From positions 3,899,501 through 3,963,500 of the forward strand of contig NC_070573.1 in NCBI RefSeq assembly GCF_026914185.1: DNA of 64,000 nt, written 5' to 3'. Both the position numbers and the translations under genes were made by a program. Positions 57,430 to 64,000 of this stretch are shown in pieces; positions within the stretch are counted from its first letter, which is position 1, and each line of letters begins with the position of its first letter. Below the pieces are notes generated by a model, which was not told where the DNA came from, searched no databases, and was given only the letters and a program-made list of their open reading frames with translations. Source of the stretch: Puccinia triticina (Eukaryota; Basidiomycota; Pucciniomycetes; Pucciniales; Pucciniaceae).

Positions 57430-60400
57430 ATGTCTGACGACAAACAACTCTCAACCTTGGGCAAAGCCCCCGCATCCTCAGTCGGTGCGACGGTGAACAT
57501 CAATCCCGACTCATCGGCCGCTCTCTCTCAAAAATCAGCCGCTGCTCGCCTTCCCATTCTCACGGAACCCGGCCCGGATTCAAACTTCCCGGACTGGGAT
57601 CTCGTGATGACTTCCTACTTCGACGCCGTCAACTTGGACTATGTCATTGAAAAGCCGATGCCTGCGCAACCACCAGCCTCATGGGCCGCAGACAACAAGA
57701 CTATCTGCGCAATCCTTACGCAAACTATTGTAGGCTCGAACCTGCTCACCGTCCGACCCTACAAGAAGAACGCCTATGGCATGTGGCAGGCGCTCGTTCG
57801 ATCCCACCTTGACTCCTCCACTGGCGGCAGAGTCTTTTGGCTTCGCAAACTTCTCCTCACAAAAATGGAAGGCGATGACCTTTTATCGCATCTCAACACC
57901 ATGGCGAAAGCTTATGATCGTCTCAATGCCCTCATCACTCCGGATAAACCTCTCACTCCGTCCGATGTACATGCCGCGGCGCTCCTCAGTTCAATTCCGA
58001 ACGACTGGATGGCGTGCGTCTCCCATCTGATGAATCAAGACGGAGTGAAGTCCAAGTCGATTGTCCTGGCTCTGAAAAACGAGCACACCAGGCGACAGTC
58101 TCAAAACGAGGGTGTTCCCTCAGCATCTTCGGCAAAAGCCGGGCCCCGTCTCGACAAACGACCCGGTGATCGCACTAGAAAGCCCCTTCATTGTGACTTC
58201 TGCAACGCGGATGGCCACGATCTCAATCGCTGTCACAACACCCGCAAGATTCTAGCCGAGCATAAGGCTAACCAAAAGCCTTGCGCCTCCCAACGGGACG
58301 ACAGCGTGAAGAAAGGCTCTCAAAGTCAACCAGCGGCGCGTGCCGGCCGTACCTCCGCAGCCACCCTCGGACAATCCTCTCACGCGTACAAGGAAGACGA
58401 CAAATCAGATTATTCCGGCTCCCAGATTGACGTTGTCGCCGGGAACGTGGTAGCCGCTCTATCGGCCTCCTCTGGTGCTTTCACTGCCGGCAATGCCAAC
58501 CTAGACTCAGGCTGTTCGATGTCAATGACGCCGGATCTCGACACAGTTGAAGACCCTAAGCCAGATCACACTCCTGTTTGCCTTGCCGATCACTCCGTGG
58601 TCGAAGCCACCCACAAAGGCAGGGCCAGACTTCCGATTGATGGTGGAGTCAAGGTAAAAACTCTGGTTGTCCCCTCACTTCACGAACCTCTCCTTTCCAT
58701 CGCTGCCATGTGCGACGCCGGGGTCACTGTTGTCTTCACCAAGGCCTCCTGCGACATCTACCACTCGAACTCAATTCAAATCGCCGGACAGCTGTCCGGC
58801 CGCGGATACCGACAAGGAAATCTTTATTACCTGGCGTCGGATCCTGTGAGATCCTCCTCTGCTGATTGCCTTACCACCACCCCCGTTGACAATTCTCTTC
58901 TCTTGTATCACATCCGTTTCTCCCACATCGGACTCAAACCGCTCAAAGCACTTCTGAAACAACACGGCACCACTCCATCAATAAATAACGAGGTTGACGT
59001 CCAACGATGCCCGGTTTGTGTGCAGTCAAAAATGCCACGAAAGGCCTTCAAGTCACGCTCCCTTCACCGCTCGACAACTCCCGGTGAACTGATCCACTCA
59101 GACGTTGGGTCGTACGAGGTCGTGTCCAGGGAAGGTTATAAGTATTTCATAACCTTCATAGATGATTGTTCCAAATTCCTTTCTGTTTTCCCCATGAAAT
59201 TAAAAAGCGACTCGTTTGCTTGCTTCAAAAATTTCCGAGCCTTCTTTGAGAAATCCGGGGTGCATAAAATTCGGGCCCTACGGACCGACAATGGGGGGGA
59301 GTACATGTCAAATCAGTTCGAGTCTTATCTCTCCTCTGCCGGGATCAAGCACGAGCCGGGTCCACCGCATTTGCCTGAACTCAACGGGGTAGCAGAGCGG
59401 ACTAATCGCACCATAAGCAACCTGGTGAGATGCTCTCTATTCCAGGCTAAGGTCCCCAAATCCTTCTGGGCAGACGCCCTACGACACTCGATCTTCGCAC
59501 ACAACTCATTTCCATGCAACACTCCTCAAGGCTTCCACTCACCATGCTCAATATTAAAGGAACACACCGTTGACATCAAAAGACTTCATCCCTTCGGCTG
59601 CCTGGTGTGGTACAAGGTACCGGAGGCAAATCGCAAGAAGCTGGACCAGAAAGGTCGGGCTTCCATTCTACTCTCCTACCTCTCGGACGGAAATGGGTTC
59701 CGCCTGTGGGACCTCGAAAACAGATCCGTCATCAAGTCACGAGACGTAATCTTTGCGGACTATTCCTTCCCCTACGGTACAAAGCTGAACCCCCCTTCTC
59801 TTCCGATGACAGTGGAGATTGGCTGGTCGGAACTGGAGAAGACGTTGTCAAATGAAATAGCGTCAACTTTTGACACTCCAAGCCCCGAAACTCAACCGAC
59901 TCCAGCTCCCATTCCTCCCTCTCCTTCCCCGCTGATCTCGCCTCCTCCCTCGTCTCCACCCGTGCCACAACCTGTCCCGGACCAGCGTGTTCCAACACCA
60001 GACCGACCGCCGTTGGATATACCTCTGAAGGCGAGGTTTGATAGGCAACTGACTGCCTCCATACACGCTCCCGGAAACGCACCGCGCTCCCCGCAAGTGA
60101 TCTCGTCGGACTCCGATTCCTCTCACGACACGCCTTTTGAATCGCCGTCCGCCCTGTCACCCGTGGACCCGTCCACGCCGGACATCTCTGTTATTTCCCT
60201 GCCACCACTTGCCACTCCCTCTCCCTCTTCCTCCCGTCAATCACAAAGACCGTTGGATCACTCCCCGTCCCATTCTCCTTCACTGCCCTTGCCTGGCCTA
60301 AGCCCCGCTCCCGCCTCTCCATCCTCCGGACCGTCCGCGCGGCCGCAGGACCCTTTGCCGTCACCACCATGTCCGAAAACTCCCTCGCCGCCCCCACGCC

Positions 60401-62421
60401 GGCGGTCCGCTAGGGAACAAAAGGCCCCTGACAGGTATGGCCACTGGGCTAAGAATGCGTTGTCGAGTCCCGAGGTCGATACTCCAAAAACATGGCGCCA
60501 ACTTTTGAAGTCGCCTAACAAACATCGCTGGCTAAAGGCAGCCGAGGACGAGTTTGCCTCACTTCTGGGAATGCACACCTGGAAGCTAGTTCCCCGCCCC
60601 GAAAAGAGGCGAATCATCAAATCCAAATGGGTCTTCAAAGTCAAACGAAGACCCGATCAGACGATTCAAAAGCTCAAGGCGCGCCTGGTAGCCATGGGCT
60701 ACTCGCAAGTCCAGGGCCTCGATTACAATGAGGTATTTTCCCCAACGCTTCGCCTAGAAACACTTCGGTTAATTTTCTCCCTTCTTGCCAGCCGTGGCTG
60801 GAAGGGTTGTCAGGTCGACTTCAAGACGGCCTTCCTCAATGGGCACCTGGATAAACCCATATACATGGAGCAGCCGCCAGGTTTCGAGGACCCCCAGCAC
60901 CCCGATTGGGTCTGCGAAGTGAGTCTCTCTCTCTATGATTTGAAACAGTCCCCGCGGCAATGGAACATAGAGCTCCATAAGGCTCTATTGGATCTGGGCC
61001 TTAAAAACTCCAAGTACGACCCCACGTTGTACTTCAAACTTATCAATGGGAAGTTGGTAGGGGCTCTCACCACTCACGTCGACGATTTGGCCATCGTCGG
61101 GGAACCGTCATTTGTGGACTCTCTCATATCCTCCATCGGCGCTCAGTTCAAGATTGGTGCCGACGAAGAACTCAATCATTTTCTTTCCCTAAAAATCACG
61201 AGGGATGTCCCCGGAAGATACCTGTTCCTCAACCAAGGTCACTACATCACAGAGCTTAGCCAAAGATTTCTGTCGGCACCTCCCGTCTCAGTAGCAACTC
61301 CAACGGACATGAACTTCAAGAATCTGACTCATAGACGCGAGGACGACCCCGCCTCGCCCGGTCCCTACCCCCAACTAATCGGAGCACTGCTGTGGGTCTC
61401 ACAGTGTACACGTCCCGACATCTCATTCGCTGTAAACAGACTCTCCCAATTTCTCCGCGATCCCTCCGCTGCGCACTGGTTCGCAGCCGTACGGGTGCTC
61501 AACTACCTTATAGCAACAAAGGACCTGAAACTTCGTCTTGGCGGAGATCTCTCCTGCTCCGGCTATTCAGACTCGGACTGGGCTGAAGACCGTGATGACC
61601 GCCGTTCGGCCTCCGCCTATACTTACCGCATTGGGGACGGAGCCATCTCCTGGAAATCAAGAAAACAAGCCACCGTCTCTCTCTCAAGCACGGAAGCGGA
61701 GTACCAACGGTGGGTAGTTACGATAACCATGAATCCTCTTCTTTGGTCTTCAATTTAAAATTAGGAACCAAATAAAATGTTCTGTCAGCTAGATCAAGAA
61801 GTCAGAGCTCTCCTCTAAAAATTGGTGAAAGAATTTTCCATTTTTGTCAAAAGAATAAATTGATATCCCTTATTCCGTGTCAAATTTTGCAGTTACTAGT
61901 AACTAAAAACTGGAAGTGTAATCAAGGATATCCAGGCAGTCTTTTTACAAAAATGCAAAATTATTTCACCAATTATTAGAGGAGAGCTATGACTTCTTGA
62001 TCTAGCTGATAAAAATCATTAGGTGGTTTTGAATATTCAATTAAAGGCTGAAGGAGAAAAAAAACTGATAGTAACTGTTATCGTAACTACCCACCGTTGG
62101 GAGTACAAGGCGCTCTCGGACTCCTGCAAAGAGGCTCTTTGGCTCCGTCACCTCCTAACCGAACTCCGTCTGCGTCCAGACACTGCCATACCTCTGCATG
62201 TGGACAACAAAGGTGCAGAGGCGCTTGCAAAAAACCCGGAACATCATGCGCGGACAAAGCATATTCACGCGCGTTACCATTTCATCCGGGAATGCGTGCG
62301 AGAAGGCGACATCTCCTTGCTTCACGTGTCAACAAAGGAGATGCTTGCCGACATGCTAACCAAACCGCTCGCCCGCGTAGCGCTCGAGAGGCACAGGACT
62401 ATGTTCGGACTAGTCAAATAA
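57430..62421 (+). pseudogene. Copia Gag-Pol polyprotein, interrupted by a MITE
   Basis: I chose the ATG at 57430; the frame is open further upstream but without an ATG. Order of parts: Gag (FPDWDLVMTSYFDA, MWQALVRSHLDSS); zinc knuckle CDFCNADGHDLNRCH; protease NLDSGCSMSMT; integrase with CPVCVQSK and catalytic Asp/Asp/Glu in IHSDVGSY, RTDNGGEYMS and LNGVAERTNRT; a Ser/Pro-rich linker; reverse transcriptase with VDFKTAFLNG and HVDDLAIVG; RNase H with YSDSDWAED and SSTEAEY. The reading frame is intact until the MITE at 61705-62099 cuts RNase H after SSTEAEY. The frame resumes at about 62107 and ends at 62421 with HVDNKGAEALAKNPE and HIHARYHFIRECV. Confidence 0.93.
61705..62099. mobile_element. 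395-bp foldback MITE in the Copia RNase H (7-bp duplication)
   Basis: The ends CAACGGTGGGTAGTTACG and CGTAACTACCCACCGTTG are inverted repeats, flanked by GGAGTAC (61698-61704 and 62100-62106). A second inverted pair inside (AGCTCTCCTCTAAAAATTGG) makes most of the element one hairpin. No coding sequence. Confidence 0.9.
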
Positions 62422-62621
62422 TCTCCCATCCCTCATACATTCTATCTTCTATCTTCCCCATCCCCTCTCATTCCCACTCCCATTTGACCTCTCTATATTT
62501 TGTAAATTTTCTTTCTTTCCTTCTTTTTCTCTTTCCCGTCTCTTATTATTTTTTTCTCTTCTTTTCTTTCTTTTCTTCCTTTCCTTTTCTTTTCTTTCTT
62601 CATGTGTGCAGCAAGGGGGGG

Positions 62622-62969
62622 TGTTGAGTTGTAGTTGTCATGTTTCATCTTTTCCTTCTCTGTTTCTCTGCTACACACATTTCCACTCCATGTCACATCT
62701 CATGTCACTTGTAGGTAGTTTACCTGAGCCCAGCGAACGTGGAAGGACTTTCCTCATCCTTCCACAACCACCGCCACTCGACCCGCATCGTGTCCGCTGG
62801 TCTCAGGTACAGTAGCTTTCCCTTTTCTCATTCTTTGTTCTCTTTCTTTCTGTTTTTCCTCTTTCCCAGCTTCCTCATCTGATGTGCAATGCTATCCTTC
62901 CACAACCACCGCCACTTGACCCGCATCGTGTCCGCTGGTCTCAGATTCAGAACCTGGTTCATCTCATCA
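62622..62969 (+). repeat. 3' LTR of the Copia element
   Basis: 348 bp. It matches the 5' LTR except for a 12-bp internal duplication and a few substitutions. Confidence 0.93.
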
Positions 62970-63419
62970 AGATTGGCACTGGGGACTGAGTCGATGAGCT
63001 GTTGGCTAGGGTGATGGATATAACCCCAAGTTCCGTGGAACATACGAGACGTGTGGCCAATGGATTTTGCGTGAATTTTCTGTTTGAAGTCGAGATTGTC
63101 CACGCATAGGAATGGAGCTAGATTTGTCGCAAGGGAAGCCAAAATCTTTTTTGAGATTTTCTTCTGAGATTTCTTGCTGAGATAGATAAGCGCTAGATGA
63201 GCTGTCTTTCGAGATGAACTGAGGCCAATGTACTGTAAGAATACATTGACTTGATTGGTCACTCCGCACGCGAGAAACGTCAAGGAATTTCGAAGCTGTG
63301 GACCATTGATGCGGCGATTCAAGACAAATGCGACCATTGAACATATTGTCTTTGCGACCTTCCGTTATAAAAATTGGGGTCGAATTGAATTTCAGGTATT
63401 GAGTTGTTGAATGCAAAAT

Positions 63420-64000
63420 ATGTCAGCAGGCTACGCAGTGCAAGCCAGAGTAACAATTATACAGATGATTATAAATAATATTTCACATTTTTTTGACAGA
63501 TATCTAGGTAATCTGTCACATATTATATAAATATATGATAAATACTTAAAAATATAATGTACATATAGTTTAAGAGTAATAATAAATCTTTAAACTATTG
63601 AATATGAGTAAAATATACTCTGTGTGAATAATAAACTACGCACGGGTGCGCAAGTTACACCTGTCAAAGATACTCCCGTGACAGGTGTCAATGTCCGGTA
63701 ACTTTGGGAAATAAGAGATCTTTCCTCAATAGGATCTTCTTGAACTACGACCCCATCCAAGTTCGAGCGCAACAAACCAATTGACATCAATAATGGATCG
63801 CCCCATTCGAGCTCGCAAATAATAAACCAACAGATATCGACCTCCCCATCGAAATATCTAGAAATACCCCAACAAAGTAGTACCAAGGAGGACAAAAACA
63901 TTATTTAAAGAGGTAGGTCTGTCCTCTTTTTTGTCCTCCTCAGCTTCAGACAACCCAACAAATATCTAACTACTCTTTCGACTCAAAAAATTATCAGATT
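63420..64000. other. AT-rich right edge without a recognised gene
   Basis: 63420-63620 is strongly AT-rich. From 63630 the text becomes mixed, with a TATA-like ATTATTTAAAGAGG at about 63900-63914 and a pyrimidine stretch, which would suit an LTR or promoter running off the window. Not resolvable here. Confidence 0.3.

Larger units (their letters stand above)
56961..62969 (+). mobile_element. Ty1/Copia retrotransposon, nearly intact (6009 bp)
   Basis: The LTRs at 56961-57296 (336 bp) and 62622-62969 (348 bp) are almost identical; the 3' copy has an extra 12-bp ATCTCATGTCAC duplication. The target duplication AGATT (56956-56960 and 62970-62974) is perfect. There is one gag-pol gene, interrupted only by a 395-bp MITE. 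A polypurine tract GCAAGGGGGGG (62611-62621) precedes the 3' LTR. It inserted in the DUF6589 gene. Confidence 0.95.
54745..63350 (-). pseudogene. DUF6589-type protein, split by a Copia element and a MITE
   Basis: From the N-terminal side: 63350-62975 encodes FVLNRRINGPQLRNSLTFLA and VDNLDFKQKIH. After the Copia element, 56955-56463 encodes the DGDLGTCTNV and ILGGAHTMWNISQAIYQ region. After the MITE, 55998-55835 encodes GDPSDARDSGSWRFLDSLGI. Then come a 71-nt intron (55834-55764), the MKSGDIGRVMNVWK, PSGCQKHFVAKDHYLEMQNY and FFIDRLKD block, a second probable intron (about 55258-55189) and a very acidic tail ending at 54745. This order matches what I know of basidiomycete DUF6589 proteins, whose function is unknown. 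Stops at 55858-55860 (TGA) and 55084-55086 (TAG), and a lost frame upstream of about 63350, show decay. Confidence 0.8.

Overview
The window looks like a gene-poor, transposon-dense stretch of a basidiomycete genome, most likely a rust fungus (Pucciniales). Supporting signs are short fungal introns (66-109 bp, with TACTAAC-like branch sites), a degenerate PIF/Harbinger transposase, a DUF6589-type protein beside a RecQ-like helicase, chromodomain Gypsy and Copia elements, and many inverted-repeat non-autonomous elements. The species cannot be fixed from the sequence alone. I see no tRNA, rRNA, CRISPR array or bacterial-type operon.

Layout. 1-3126: tandem and dispersed repeats and the end of a dead Copia element. 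3127-7999: a non-autonomous element with Harbinger-like ends (TAA target duplication) holding a foldback repeat, two inverted arrays of short palindromes and a solo Gypsy LTR. 8191-9759: an unrecognised protein gene. 10200-14931: a PIF/Harbinger transposase gene split by a 3-kb element that itself carries a MITE. 15441-20226: LTR fragments and a gag-only LTR element carrying another MITE. About 20372-22357: a foldback element of palindromic minisatellites around a captured coding fragment. 22607-32711: a full-length minus-strand Gypsy element (LTRs of 1447 bp, CCAGC duplication) with a spliced upstream ORF1 and a gag-pol ORF2 broken by one stop and one frameshift. 32712-37018: pyrimidine-rich remnants of related LTR elements. 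About 38220-39560: an ATPase-like pseudogene. 40590-51869: a Tc1/mariner element (TA duplication) whose transposase is split by a 9.6-kb inverted-repeat element (TA duplication) filled with a 173-bp satellite that reverses orientation near 49490. 52407-54731: a decayed RecQ-like helicase gene. 54745 to about 63350: a convergent, decayed DUF6589 gene, split by a nearly intact Copia element (56961-62969, AGATT duplication) and a MITE.

Insertion order can be read from the nesting: DUF6589 gene, then Copia, then a 395-bp MITE inside the Copia RNase H; likewise Tc1, then satellite foldback element, then MITE and solo LTR. Several in-frame stops sit where a T-C-G to T-T-G change would explain them, suggesting RIP-like or deamination decay. 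The points I would follow up first are the helicase/DUF6589 gene pair, the spliced ORF1 of the Gypsy element, the satellite-bearing foldback transposon, the TAGCG-rich MITE family with 7-8-bp duplications, and the internal direct repeats, some bracketing intron-like GT..AG spacers, in five LTR families. All identities and counts were made by eye.
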